From Liquidambar formosana (lineage: Eukaryota; Streptophyta; Magnoliopsida; Saxifragales; Altingiaceae): a stretch of DNA of 64,000 nucleotides. Shown in pieces: positions 33,646 to 48,330 of this stretch. The stretch's first letter is position 1. The number at the start of each line of letters is the position of its first letter. The stretch spans positions 22,321,053-22,385,052 of the forward strand of contig CM077826.1 in the NCBI GenBank assembly GCA_039720395.1. The letters run 5' to 3'. The notes beneath the pieces were generated by a model. It was given only the letters and a program-made list of their open reading frames with translations. It was not told where the DNA came from and searched no databases. Both the position numbers and the translations under genes were made by a program.

Positions 33646-35456
33646 GGCCCTGTTTGGGTAAGCTTTTGAATAGTCTAAAATCACTTTTGGGTATGTTTGG
33701 CAGTCCAATTCATAATGAATTGTGAGCTCAATAAGTGATTTTATCAAAAGCTGACTCCCCCTAGCTTTTATTCAGAAGCAACACGCCAGCTTATGCGGAG
33801 CCTTTTAATAACTTATTTTATTTCCAAAAGTGCCCTTAAATCTTGAACGTGGAGAAAATTTTTTCCGCCCACTTCCCTTAAATATCCCGATGGCGCCAAA
33901 GGTTTCCCTTTGGCTAAAACAAACCCGCCCAATCTTCCTTTTTTCCTTTGGCTGAAACAAACCCGCCCAATCTTCCTTTTTTTTTGCTTCTAATCTTCCT
34001 TTATCTATTGAGACGATGGCGCCAAACCTAGAGACAAGTTCTCACAGCTCCTCATACTGTTATGCTCCTTCTCTTGCCGGTGTCAATTGTAGAGGTAAGC
34101 CTTTTCTCCATCTTCTTCCCTCCTTTCTTTCTCTCTTTCGCTCCTGTGAACCCAAGACATGCTCCAAAGAGCTTTTTTTTTCCTTGTTCATTAATCGATT
34201 TATATTTGTTGATATTTTTTCAAGAATCAATTTATATCTCTTTGAATTTTTTCTCTATTTTTTGCTTCAATGATGCATGCCAACTGTTTGAAAAAATGGA
34301 TCTGAGAAACTCTGAACTCTGTACTAATTCTAGAAACCTGACCAGTGCTACTAGGATCAAACTAATCAATCCATATCAAGTTCAAATCAGCCATATTTGT
34401 CAACCAAATTGTTGTTGACAATACGATTTTATCACATAGTAAAAACAGTTTTCAATCTTTTAAATATAAATTCATTGCTTCTAGCCATATTTGTCAACCA
34501 ATTTTTTATTTTTTTTTTATACGAAGAGGAACCTGCCCATTGTACTAAAAAATGTTGAACAGCAATAAATTCCTACAATAGGGTATCTAAATACTGGCTT
34601 ATCGTAGTGTATTTCAATTGTGGATACAGTTGTGTCCCATCCACCTCACCAAATGTCTCGATATCAAAGTAAGATTGATCTCCTTTTATGAAAGCACAAT
34701 AGATAAAAATCATCTCCATGTTGTTTGGATAAGGAGTCTCTTTACATTGCTTCTATATATTTTGAATGTTAAGTTAATATTTTTAATAATTATGTTAGAG
34801 GGGTTGGGTTTAGGTCAATTCCTAATAGATGGTTCTGGTAATGATTGAAGCTTTTCAAGTCTATTGGCTTTTGATCAGTCTAAATGAGCATCAAAACCTG
34901 AATTAAAAACATCCAAACTGACCCACTATGACCCCTATCTCTAAATGAGATCATGCACAACCATCAACTCATTGAATGGAAGTGTGATGCATTAAAGTTA
35001 TACTCACCTGAACCATCTATTAGGAATTGATATATGATACTATGATTTTTTGTTTTCTTTTGACCTGTGATGCATTGAAGTATGATTTTTTTGTTCTCAA
35101 ATTAAAAAAAAAAAGAAAATAGAGAGAGAGAGAGAGAGAGAGAATTTACAATATGATACTATGATTACATTAGGTAATTGAATTTTCACAAATATAAATC
35201 TATTTTTTGTTTTCTTTTCTTTGTACCTTTTTATTATATTCACTTGAACCATTCAAATTTATTTATTTTGGTTAGGTTGACTTGTTGTTTATTTAGCATA
35301 TAATATGTAGCATCAATTATGTAGTATATAGCATGTGGGTGCCACACCCAAACTTATGCATGGATTTTCATTTTTTTTATTCCATACAATAAATGTTATA
35401 ATCTATTTAACATGAATGGGTATATAATATTTTATAGAACCTACCATTAGCTACCT

Positions 35457-36487
35457 ATGGCATCTCAAGCTGACAAGGGTAAAGAAAAGGCAAAAGTAAG
35501 TGATGGTGAAAAGGGTAAAACAAAGGCAAATTGGGACCTAAAGCATATGAGATTTTCATAGACATATGCATTGCAGAGGTTCGACTTGGAAATAGGTCTG
35601 GCACACATTTTACTACTACTAGGTGGAAAAATTTGGTTAAGAAGTTTAATGCGGCAACAAGTAGAGATTACAACAGGATACAGTTGAAGAACCACTAGGA
35701 TTTAATGAAAAAGGAGTGGCAATTATGGGAAGCATTAGTGGGAAAAGAGATAGGACTTGGGTGGGATAATGCCAAGCAAACTATTTCTGCTTCAGATGAA
35801 TGGTGGGAGAGAAAAATAAGAGTAAGTTTTAGCTTTATTTATTTATTGTAAATATAACAACAAAATATTTATGTAATTATTGCTTTATCTACACAGATTC
35901 TGCCATAAGTTACAAAATTTCATGTGAAAGGATTGGAACATGTGTTTAAGCTGGATGAACTATTTATAGATGTCGTAGCTAGTAGTTCTAGGGCTTGGGC
36001 ACCTACCTTCGGTCAAATGACACCTTTATATCAACAATCTAGTCGAGTTGAAGATGAGATTGATGTAGAGAATGATGATGACTCTAAGGGAGATAATACT
36101 GAGAACACTAGTAGCCTTACTAGTTTGGACAGTGATAGAAAAAGGGCAATGTCTGATAGAGATGGAAAGTAGAACAATACAAAGAAAAAGGTGGCTAGAG
36201 CAGTAAAGTTAGAAAGACAACTTGATCGAATCTGTGATGCAGTTGAGAATAAGAATTCTGCGACTTCTATTATTCGCACAGATGAGCATGGATGCAACAT
36301 TAAGGGGGTTATGACTGTTATGGGTGCAATGCCTGAGTACCCACCTGGGAGTGAACTTTACATGATTGGGGCTCGCCTATTCAAATTGCGAGACAATAGG
36401 AAGATCTTTAAATGCTTATCGAATGATGAAATAAAGATTTCATGGCTAAAACAAGAGGCTTTATATCTTCCAAAACCTTCTAATTAA
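35457..36487 (+). pseudogene. Harbinger ORF1: Myb/SANT-like DNA-binding protein, broken
   Basis: Starts MASQADKGKEKAKV. After TKANWD a one-base shift is needed to reach YEIFIDICIAEV; then THFTTTRWKNLVKKF, YNRIQLKNH, a TAG where Trp is expected, and DLMKKEWQLWEALVGKE. This is the Myb/SANT-like domain of plant Harbinger ORF1 and of LIMYB-type host proteins. An intron with GT-AG borders lies at about 35822-35897; the exon after it has further stops (35910, 36170) and ends with the conserved C-terminal FKCLSNDEIKISWLKQ at 36487. Its product would have paired with the transposase to bind the element ends. Confidence 0.85.
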
Positions 36488-36852
36488 TAGGGTGGATCCA
36501 TTTTAGTTACCAGAAATTTTTCCCTTAATCTTGTGCTAGTTTTGTTTTGTGTAATAATAATGGATTTGGATGGTTTATGTGGTATTTTGTTTCCTTTAAA
36601 TTGATTTTGACAACGGTTTATATGACATTTGGTTTTTTGGAAACTTATGTTTACATTTAGAGTTATGTTTTATGTGACAATTATGGAGTAAAGCCGATAT
36701 TTATCTTTTGTAAATTTCTGTGAACATTTATAGATACATTTTATATATGTTATATGACAATTTTTTATATAATGTTTGTGAGAAATTATAAATTAGGATT
36801 TTGTGTATCATAATTATATAAGCCATGTCTTTGTTTTTACAGGAAAATCATA

Positions 36853-38300
36853 GATGATGAATATTTGGAAGAAATGGATAATGAAAGTTTGGAGGAGATG
36901 GAATATGAATATGTGAAAGAAAATATGGAATTTGATTTGCTTGTTGTGGCAGGTATAGAGAAAGTGGTATCCTATCATACCAATTATTTATTAAAGCAAC
37001 CATGTAAGGATTCTCCACATATTGGGTGGAAGTTCATGATGGAAATACTTAAAGGGAATGGCACTAGATGTCATGAAATGTTTCGCATGGAGAAACATAT
37101 GTTTTATAAACTATGTGATAAGTTGAGAAGTTATGGCCTAGAGGCGACTAGAGGGATATAAATAGAAAAGGCAGTTGGCATGTTTTTGATGACTCTAGGG
37201 CATGGTGTTGGAAATAGATTTATTCAAGAGCGGTTCCAACATTCGGGTGAAATAGTAAGTAGACAATTTGCAGCCATGTTGAAAAAGATGCCCATGCTAG
37301 CCATGGATATGATAAAGCCACCTAATAATTTTGATGACGTTCCACCTCACATTCGACAAAATATTAAATATTGGCCATACTTTAAGGTAATCTATACAAG
37401 CTAGTATGTTTCCATTTTTTTTTTTTTTTAGGGTGAACTTACGAATCTATTTTTACTTGTATTTATAATAATAAAATATAAATATATATGCTTTATGTTA
37501 TAAGTAGAATTGTATTGGAGCCATTAACGGTACTCATGTTCAAACATCGCTTTCGTCGGAGGAAGAAATCCCATATATTGGTAGGAAGAATTACCCCACT
37601 CAAAATATAATGGCTGCATGTGGATCTGATATGCGTTTTACATTTGTATGGCCGAGATGGGAAGGTACAACGCATGACACGCGCATATTTTTGGCGGCGT
37701 TAAGAAACTCGGATATAAAGTTTCCAAAACCTCCTGGCGGTTCGTATGAAGTCAATCTTTTTATTTATTTATTTTTAAATTAATTCTAACTGCCGATGTT
37801 TTATGTTATCAATATTATGGATAACAATTTCTAATTTTTTGAATTGGCTATTTACAAATAAATATTTTTTGGTTGATGCGGGTTATCCAAATATGAAAGG
37901 TTTCTTAACCCCTTATAAAGGGGAAAGATATCATCTTCCACATTTTCGTCGTGGTAGTCAACCAAGAGGTACTCGAGAAATATTCAACCAAGCCCATTCA
38001 TCATTGCAAAGTGTTATAGAATGAACATTTGGTGTGTAGAAGGCACGATGGGGAATTTTAGAGCACATTAAATTTAAAAATATGGACAAGTAAATAGTAA
38101 TTGTTAGTGCTACAATGGCACTTCACAATTTTATAAGGACAGAAGACATTATTGGTATGGAATTACAATGGTTCGATACAAACAATGATTACTTGCTTGA
38201 CGAAATGAATATTGGGGATTTAGATAATCATACTGAAATGGATGATAGTGAGATGGCTAATATCCGTGATAGGATTGCTACAGAGCTTGCTAGTAGATGA
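36853..38300 (+). pseudogene. Harbinger DDE transposase, broken, first catalytic Asp replaced
   Basis: Three exons by homology. Exon 1 (to about 37386) has the N-terminal region and RFQHSGEIVSRQF with a stop after ATRGI (37159). Exon 2 (from about 37508) starts NCIGAINGTHVQ, where family members have GAIDGTHV, so the first catalytic Asp is Asn, and includes the second Asp in THDTRIF. Exon 3 has KYFLVDAGYPN, HFRRGSQPRGTREIFN, and HSSLQSVIE with the catalytic Glu followed at once by a stop (38022), then GVQ/GV and stops, then ATMALHNFIR and the acidic C-terminus to 38300. Stops and the Asp change make it inactive. Confidence 0.88.
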
Positions 38301-38923
38301 TTAAACTTTATGTTTAATTAACATTTTAATAAAATTGATGGATTTGGATTGTATTTTCCTAATTGATAATAATATGACCAATTTTATTTTGTTTTTTTTT
38401 TTTTGTTTTTATCAACTAAAATATGAGATTCTTTTTTAGTTTTGTTTTTGTTTTTTATTTACTTGAAATATCAACTCAAGCCTTTTTTTTCCTCCTTATT
38501 TTAGGCAAAAATATATAAATATATAAATAAAGAAAAAAGAAAACACAATTCAGGAACATCGCTCGTAATACCAACAGAGAGGAGAAAAAAAAACACTTAT
38601 TATAAGGGTAGTCAATTCAAGGTTATAGCAACTTCCGTAAATGTTCTTCCTAAACAGACAAAAAATCACGTCTAGCTCTAACAGCACTTTTGAAATACAG
38701 TTTCTAAACAGAGATTGATTCTCTTCTGCTACTCGTAACTTCTAATTCTCTTATGCTTTTGCCTAAAAGCAAAAGCTACAATTTTCCCAAACAGGGCCTA
38801 CAAAAATCAGTGAATGCATTAATATGGTTTAACCATTTCAGAGCTTAACTAATCTAAAAATCCACCTTTCATTTATCATATTAAACAAAGCTGTTTTGAG
38901 CATTGATTAGACTATCCCTTGTA

Positions 38924-39112
38924 TAGGGGCAGAGCCACCTTAGGGGTTAGCTTGGGCTTTAGCTCAGGTAAGCCACCCCAAATTTTTTTTTTTTTTTTTT
39001 CCGTATGTATTAGAAGTGGATTTTGTTCAGGGAAGATTTTGCTTCAATCTAAGGCCTTTAGCCTTGACTTTATCCTAGCCCAAGCAAATTTCAATTCCTA
39101 ACTCCGCCCTTG
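38924..39112. mobile_element. Small hAT-like element just upstream of the eS30 promoter
   Basis: Ends TAGGGGCAGAG and CTCCGCCCTTG are inverted in most positions (GGGGCGGAGCC-type termini common in plant elements). Flanks CTTGTATAG and CCTGTATAG suggest a short duplication. A T-run lies in the middle. Confidence 0.5.
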
Positions 39113-39267
39113 CCTGTATAGCCAGTAAGTCAATAACCGAATGAGTAGATTTGACGAAACGACATCGTATTAGCCAACCTTTTTAGGCCGTTCGATGCTT
39201 ACACACTTATCCCATCTGTGCGCTCCACAAATCAGACCGTCAACCTCCTCACCACCTTATTTATCCT

Positions 39268-39284
39268 TAAAACCCTAACCCTAA
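39268..39284 (+). promoter_or_regulatory. RPS30: Telo-box in the eS30 promoter or leader
   Basis: AAAACCCTAACCCTAAA lies 84 bases before the start codon, immediately ahead of a CT-rich leader. Telo-boxes in this position are typical of plant translation-machinery genes, where they act with TGGGCY-type site II motifs. Confidence 0.75.
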
Positions 39285-39291
39285 ACACACA

Positions 39292-39322
<31 letters not shown>

Positions 39323-39367
39323 CCTAGCCGGAAAGCCAACCAGAGAAAGAATCACACACCATCATCC

Positions 39368-41563
<2,196 letters not shown>

Positions 41564-42895
41564 TCTTGAGATGTGAAGACTTTGTGGAGATGTTAGACGG
41601 GTTTGGGTTCCTTAGTGAAACATTTTTTTACTTGTGTTGCCATTTTTTTCAGCTAAGCTTGGTTTTTTGTTTGAAGCACAATGTGTAAGGTTGAGTTTGG
41701 AAATTACGTATATTGATGTGCTGATTTCATGACGTGTTACAAGTTCTCATTCCCTTTTGCAGTTTTGCCCCTCTCCCACATTCATTTTTTTTCCCTCTTT
41801 ATGATCTTTGTTTATTTGACGGGTGATTCGAAAGCAGAAACCTGTCTTGTTGAAAGTGGGTTCTGGATTTCTGGTTTAACGTTCAGCCTCTACTGCTCAG
41901 CTGGTGACAGAAAATCGTTTTTCTAATTTAGTTTTGGAATCATGGTACCCTTTCCATCTTAGTGGTGAAGCGGGGGGCTGAGAATCTTTTTTCCTACCCG
42001 AACTGCCTGGTTACCTCCATTTCTAAACCCTATCACCATAACCGTTCAAAACTCTTCACAACCACCACCACCACCGCTTCTCAGAGACCCAAAAGCAGTT
42101 CACAAATCATATCATCTCTTTGGATTGTGGGTTTGGAGTGTTGAGACTTTAGCTTATTGGAAGTGTAGCTGCAGACGAGTCGAGATGAGCTGAATTTTGT
42201 TAGCCCAACCAAGTCATAGGTTTTCTTGAGATTTGTTTGTTTGTTAAATGAGCCTAAATTCCAAGTTTGAGCTTGATTTATTTAATCGACAATTAAACTT
42301 GAACAATCTCTTGCCTTCTCAGGTTGATAAGGCTTGGTTTGTTGGCAACACTACCTCGGACTAGATGAGATTCACAAATAGTATGAAATTGAGAAACTAA
42401 GGTAGGAAAGCCTTGAACAAAATTAGAATGGGGGCCTCTATTAGTGAGTTCGGATCTTTAGCTTGGGTATGCTTGGGTTTCAATAAGATGGTGACACTTC
42501 ACCAATTAGAAAATCTAATGGCCGTAAATACTGAGATAACCAAAACGACATCCAAATGAGTCGTTTTAGAAGCCACGACCACTAAGGACCACAAGAAGAA
42601 GACGCCGTTAATGGAGTTCTGTAAGCTACAGCAAGAAATTCCAAAATTTTAATTCCAATCTTGAATAAAAACCTTGATGGTGTAAACAAAATCTGATTTA
42701 ATCGCTCTCTATTCTCTGTTCAGTCTTTCTCTTTCATCACAAACCAGAGTTGTGTCTTACTCCGGTGTCAACTTACATAGCCGGCAATGGGTTTGTTTCT
42801 CATGAACCTCTTTGTTTGCATTTTGATTGAACATTTCAGATTTTTATCAAATCTGTCCCAAGTAGACTGTGAAACTGAAAAGAGCAAATGCCTTA
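41564..42895. other. eS30 3' region and intergenic DNA with one orphan frame
   Basis: The first 150-300 bases are the likely 3' untranslated region. A frame at 41965-42144 reads like a leader rich in Ser/Thr (KPYHHNRSKLFTTTTTTAS) and could be the 5' remnant of an organelle-targeted protein gene, but it ends after 60 residues and no family is recognised. Confidence 0.35.
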
Positions 42896-44125
42896 GAGCA
42901 TCTCCAACGGGAGAGCCGAACCGTGAGCCAAAGCTAGCTCACTTGACAAAAAATAGCTCAAAGGGGCATTTCTCCAATCGGAGAGCTAAACCATGAGTTG
43001 GCTCTCAGTTTAGCTCAAAACTATTTTACCATGACACCAAAGTGGGGGTTGGAGGAGAGAGGGTTTCCTTCCCAAATTAGTTGGGACCAAAAGCAAACAA
43101 CAACACAATGAACAAAAAATCCAAAATCAAATGAACAATAATCTGAAAAAAAAATGTATATACACAGCATGATGAATAATTCCAAAATAGGCCAATTCTA
43201 AAAAATAAAATAAATAAAATATATATATACCCACATATATAGAACAAACGGAGAGATTTATGCACCAGCAATGATGAAGATGAAGATCGACGTCGAGTGG
43301 TTGTCGACGATTTTGATCACCAACTGCAAAGATTGGCGATGAGGATGGGTTTCCTAGAAATCGAGCCAAAATCCATGGCCATGAGGATTTGTTAACAAAG
43401 AGTGTTGGGGATGGACAATCGGGTGAGGCTTGGCCGAGAGAGATGGGGGAGAGGGGAGGGGAGGAGAAAGACACAGAGAGAAGTGTGGTTGTGGGTGAGG
43501 GTTTTTTAACGGAGGGGTTGGGATGGACCAGATGGATGAGCCATCTGAGACTTGGCCAAGAGAGATAGAGGGGGGTACACAGAGAGATGGGGAAGAGAGG
43601 GGGTTCTTTCGAGAGGGTTTTAGAGGCCCCCACTTTCTTTCTTTCTTCTTTTCTTTTATTTTTTAATTTTTCTAAGAACGAGAGACGGGGAGGGGAGGGG
43701 AGGGGAGGGGAGGGGAGGGGAGGGGTTCAAGAGGGTTCTAAAGCCCCTTTTATTTATTTATTTATTTTTTGGGATCTATTTTGGAGTAATTTTTTAGCTG
43801 TTCAAAAACAATTAGAAAAAGGCCCATATGTAGACCAACCATCCATGTAAATTGTGGGCTTTGAATGTTACTTGCAAAGCCTAAGTCATCGGTTCAAAAA
43901 TTCATATATATATATATATATATATAAATAAAATAAAATTAAAAAAATTAAAAAGAAAACCCATATGGAAAAGAAGAAAACTAGATGAGCTAAAAAGAAT
44001 AGCTCTTACTGTATTGAAATAGGCACTTTATTGCAGTGAGCTATTTTTATTGTAGAGAATTACATTTTGTGAACTAAAAATAGTTCTTAACTCACTAAAA
44101 TAGCTTACTTGGGTCGGAGATGTTC
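42896..44125. mobile_element. PIF/Harbinger-type non-autonomous element
   Basis: Flanked by TTA (42893-42895 and 44126-44128). Ends GAGCATCTCCAACGG and CGGAGATGTTC are inverted. The interior has GAGCTA-rich subterminal repeats at both ends, a GGGGA minisatellite (43687-43725) and a TA microsatellite at 43905. No transposase was found. Confidence 0.7.
43687..43725 (+). repeat. GGGGA minisatellite
   Basis: About eight units of GGGGA in a row; could form G-quadruplexes on this strand. Confidence 0.9.
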
Positions 44126-44128
44126 TTA

Positions 44129-45010
44129 TATTTCATTTAGTTCTTTCAACAAACACCTTGAAATGGAGTTCGACGCCAGCAATGGTGGCTGCGAAAAAAA
44201 CGTGCCCTTAGCAACCAGGCTAATTGGTGGGAGAGGTTTTGTTTTTGGCGCCTCTGCTTCATGTGTATATTGTGTGAAGATAATAATAATGATAGAGGTG
44301 AAATGTAAGGTTTTTGCTTTTTCAATTTCACAATTTACTTGAAATTGTGATGGGGCCATGAGGGAGACGAGAGAGAATATAATAAAAGAGGTGAAATGGA
44401 AGGGAAGACAAGTATTGCGTGAAGAAGATGAAATGGTGGGAAGGCAGGTCTAAACGGCGTTAAGGCCGTGCACACCCCAAAACGTCATAGCTTGGTGTCG
44501 TTTCTAGAGCTTCACATTTATGGCCTTGGATTCCCCGTATTTTGACGTGTCAGCATCTCATTAAAACTCAAGCACACCCAAGTAGAAGGATCAAGAGACT
44601 CTACTCTATTAGCACCCTAAGATTTGCATTTTAACCTCTACTAATTATAAAATTTTCATGATTTTATAAAAATATGAAATTTTTAAAGAAAACTAGGTTC
44701 TGTTACTCATTAAAAAACATCATTTTGAACAACTTTGTAAAAGATTTTTTTTTTCTCTAAATTCTATCATTTAAGTGAACATTTTGGTTATTTACAATTT
44801 TTGTTTTATTTATTAGAAAAAAAGAAAACTTAAAAGTTTACTTAAATGACAGCTTTTGAAAAAAAAAAAAAATTCTTCTACAAAATTGTTCAAAATAATA
44901 TTTTATAGTGGACCACATGATCAATTTTCTTGAAAATATTTTATATTATTTACCCAAAAAAAATATTTTATATTTTTATAAAATCTTGAAAATTTTAATA
45001 TAAGTGGGAA
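44129..45010. other. Intergenic stretch, nothing recognised
   Basis: A+T-rich. A palindrome-like pair with AAATGACAGCTTTTGAAAAA and TTTCTCTAAATTCTATCATTT surrounds about 44740-44870, but no element ends could be fixed. Confidence 0.35.
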
Positions 45011-45013
45011 ATA

Positions 45014-46541
45014 AAAAAAGGGAAAATTAGGGAAAAGTCCACTTTATGGAATTTATGGAGGCATAAGTCCATGGAAAAAACTTATGCGGTCATAAGTCCC
45101 TTTTAAATGAAACAGTTGTGTATTTGTCTAAATCTTAAGTGTATAAAGTCAAATATACTTCAGTTGTTATTTTTTGTTTCATACTTTAAAATAGCATAAC
45201 TTTTAATATATCCATTGCTTTTCGATAAAATTTATAGTTCTATAATCTATTCAGCGAGACTTTTAAAATAAGATCCATGATGAATATGAAATTAAGCAAA
45301 AAAAATAAAAATAAAAATAAAACAGTTACATTGACTAGGCTACATAAAACACAATTCCATTCAATTGTTTAAAAAACAAAAAGATTTTTGAATATTCGCA
45401 TAATCTAACTTCAATATTCTACGAAAACTATTAAATTTAAGTGTTTGTACCTAAATTTAATTTATTAAAACAATTACAATTAAGTGATTATGACTAATTT
45501 TAATCATTTGAAATAAATTTTGTTAAACAGTTACATGTAATTATTTTTAAAAATATGATTATATCTTGAATATTTATATAATCTAACTATAATATTCCAT
45601 AAGAACAATTTAATCCTAAGTGTTTGTGACTAAATTCAACTTATTAAAATGTTAAATTTAAATGATTGAGGACTAAATTTAATTTATTGAAATGAAATTT
45701 GTGAAACAGTTACATGTAACTTTTTGTGATTAAATTTTCAATGTTTTGTGTAATATGACTAAAATTTTTTTATGAAAGTAGATGAATCTAAATATTTGTG
45801 ATTAAACCTAACTTATTAAAACAGTTTGTAACTATATTTAACTTATTAAAATGATTTGAATGTAAGTTTTCTAAAATAGTTATATGTAACTGTTTTAAAA
45901 TTACACATAATTTGATGTAAGTTCTATTAGAAATTGTAAGAGTTATAGAAGTAGAGCAATTTTTAGACAATTAAGAATCTAACATAATTAGTTTGTACAT
46001 CTTCTAACTCCACAACAAAGATATCGCCATCCCCTAAATTTGCTAACAGGTTGGAATGGGTAGCTTATAGCATATTAGTTGTATAAGTTTCATGGTCTTG
46101 GTCACCAAGTAGAAAGATCAGTGGTTCTCCATCTTATCTTAACCCTCAACTGCTATTAATGTTTTTCGAAATTGTCATTATGTGCTCAAATCATGTTCCT
46201 CATGATTGAGGTGTTCAAAAATTTGGTTCAAATTTGGAGAGCTTAATAATGACGACGAACCACCACGCTATCAAACTTGATGATTGAGCATCTCCTTCGT
46301 AGGAAAAAATTGAGGTTTCTTTTCTGCACATCACTTGCTTTGTAAAAATAAAATAAATAAATAAATAAATTTAAGTGATGACCTTGAATCTATATGTCTT
46401 AATCTCTTGAGTAGCAAATTTACAGATTTGATCGACTTCACACAGTAAAAAAATGGGGGTTTTTTGGGTAAGCAGCTACATTGTCGGCCACCATGGTTTT
46501 TGGCATCACAAATTCTGATTGAGTTAAAAAAGAAAAAACTT

Positions 46542-46578
<37 letters not shown>

Positions 46579-46760
46579 GAGGCTAGGGAGAGAGAAAGGG
46601 AGGGGGAGAGGAAGAAAGAGAGGGGATGATATTTTTACTAAGAGTATGAATATAGTATATAGGAGGATATTTTGGTCCTAAGGATTGCTTGGTGGACCTA
46701 CGGTTACACAAGAATTTCTAAGAGGCTGATACCCACATAAGTCCTAAAATTTAGACTTGT
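45014..46760. repeat. A+T-rich repeat region with imperfect units of about 180 bp
   Basis: Words such as AATCTAACT...AATATTC, TAAGTGTTTGT and AACAGTTACATGTAA recur at roughly 180-base spacing (starting near 45390, 45565 and 45745). The outer parts carry GGCATAAGTCC (45059) and its complement-like ACATAAGTCCTAAAATTTAG (46735), perhaps inverted ends of a diverged element. It shares TAACTGTTTTAAA motifs with 4.2-5.0 kb. A GA microsatellite lies at 46544-46571. Confidence 0.5.
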
Positions 46761-47164
46761 GACCAAAGCCCCCAATAAAAAACAAGTCTTGAAATACTTA
46801 TAAAGGCATCATTAAAATATATATACTGGGCCTTATTCAAGCTTATTCATGAGGCTGCTGACTAGCCCTTCACAAGTTTTTGCTCGTAAGTCCAATCGGG
46901 CTTGTTTATCAAATAAGTCTAAATATCCAAACTTGAGCTTAGCTCATTTAATGAATGATAAAAATTTAAACAAACCTTTGTGTGGACGAGAGTGGAGGAT
47001 GGTTTATCATGTTGATAGTATGCTAGTTTTGAGAAAAACTTATGCTTAACCTAGAGTAAAGTGGGAATGTCAGGTCACGTATTTTTTGGTCTTATATTTT
47101 CAATTTGTTTTACTCCTATTAATTTATGATATCACGTGATAGTTATATAGAAGAATTATAGTTA

Positions 47165-47327
47165 TCTATTCTAATACTATAATTAAGAGTTTTGCTGACC
47201 TCATCAATAGATGACGTGGCGAGCTCATAGCTGTTCCCTCCAAAATCCTCTTCTCTCATTCACTTTGGGCCCACATGATGATGTCAGCAGAATTTTCTTC
47301 TTCTTTTTTTTTTTTCTTCTTTTCCCT

Positions 47328-47366
<39 letters not shown>

Positions 47367-47863
47367 CATATGAAACCCATTCAAATTTCAAAATCCACCT
47401 CCCCATCCCCCTCACACCCATATGAGAGCTTGGTTCATTATAGAAACAATTATTATGTTTTGATGGGTTTTTGAAAGTGTATTTGACAAAAGTTCAATCA
47501 ATGATTAAATATTTTTCCTTCAACTTATATTCTTTTGGATTTTCGCCTTTGTTTAAATAGGTTGTCACGTTTTCACTAAACATTTGAGTTGATGATATTT
47601 ATTTGTGATTCCCACACATCACATGGATCTTTGCTGGTTAGGAAATTATATTATGAATCACTAACATTTTCCTAAGATATTCATATTTTTGAACACATGA
47701 GTGCCCTCATTTCTTTTTTGCCAACAGGTATAACTTTCACTTGGTATCAGCTAATGTCCAGATTAAACGTAACTAATGATGGTCCTAATAGGAAGTGAGA
47801 AGTTAAACCTACAACATTGTTCCATAGTTTGCGATTCCCGCGCATCGCGCGGGTTCCTTCTAG
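47165..47863 (+). mobile_element. Non-autonomous Helitron
   Basis: Starts TCTATTCTAATACTATAATT after an A and ends with a GC-rich hairpin (CCCGCGC-ATC-GCGCGGG, 47837-47853), then TTCCTT and CTAG before a T. These are Helitron end signals. At 699 bp it has no Rep/helicase. A 20-bp sequence just outside the left end (47139-47158) is repeated just outside the right end (47865-47884). Confidence 0.88.
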
Positions 47864-48097
47864 TATAGTTATATAGAAGAATTACTCGGTAGTCTTATGG
47901 GATGGTTAGGTGACAGCAGTGGTTGGATCGGTTGATGGCCAGATTTTGGAGAGTAAAGGGGTTGTTGGGGCCAGCTGCTCAAATCTTGTGGCCGGAGATG
48001 GGGAGTTCGAACGCTCAAATTTATAAGAAGAGATGGTTACAATTAATTTACAAATGAAGGCATTTTTATATCTTTTGACTAATTTTTTTTACTTTAA

Positions 48098-48330
48098 GGA
48101 GTTGTTTGGCAAATTTGAAAATCTGACTAGTTGATAAATTTGGTTAGTTTTGATTTCGCACTGTTTGGTAAATATATATTTTTTTATTAATCAATTCAAT
48201 TTTGTTCTGAAAACAAGGCATAAATACAGGTTTTTTCAAATCAACAGTGACTTGATTTATTTAAAAATCAGATAACAGTTATGAATCAGACCCAATCTGA
48301 TATAGTTTTTAAAATTTCCAAACATACCCT
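48098..48330. mobile_element. Tourist-like MITE
   Basis: Flanked by TAA (48095-48097 and 48331-48333). Ends GGAGTTGTTTGGCAAAT and ATTTCCAAACATACCCT are inverted repeats with a few mismatches. Confidence 0.7.

Larger units (their letters stand above)
33646..38798 (+). mobile_element. PIF/Harbinger transposon, full length, mutated
   Basis: Ends GGCCCTGTTTGGG and CCCAAACAGGGCC are perfect inverted repeats, flanked by TAC on both sides (33643-33645, 38799-38801). Three-base duplications are usual for the superfamily, though TAA/TTA is commoner. Inside are the two expected genes: a Myb/SANT-like ORF1 and a DDE transposase, both on the plus strand and both broken. A 38-bp unit (CTTTGGCTAAAACAAACCCG and on) is repeated at 33910-33985, and GATGGCGCCAAA occurs at 33889 and 34015. 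Confidence 0.9.

Noticed and set aside
43127..43633. 168-codon minus-strand frame
   Set aside because: Lies inside a non-autonomous element, is Pro/Ser-rich by base composition and has no motif.
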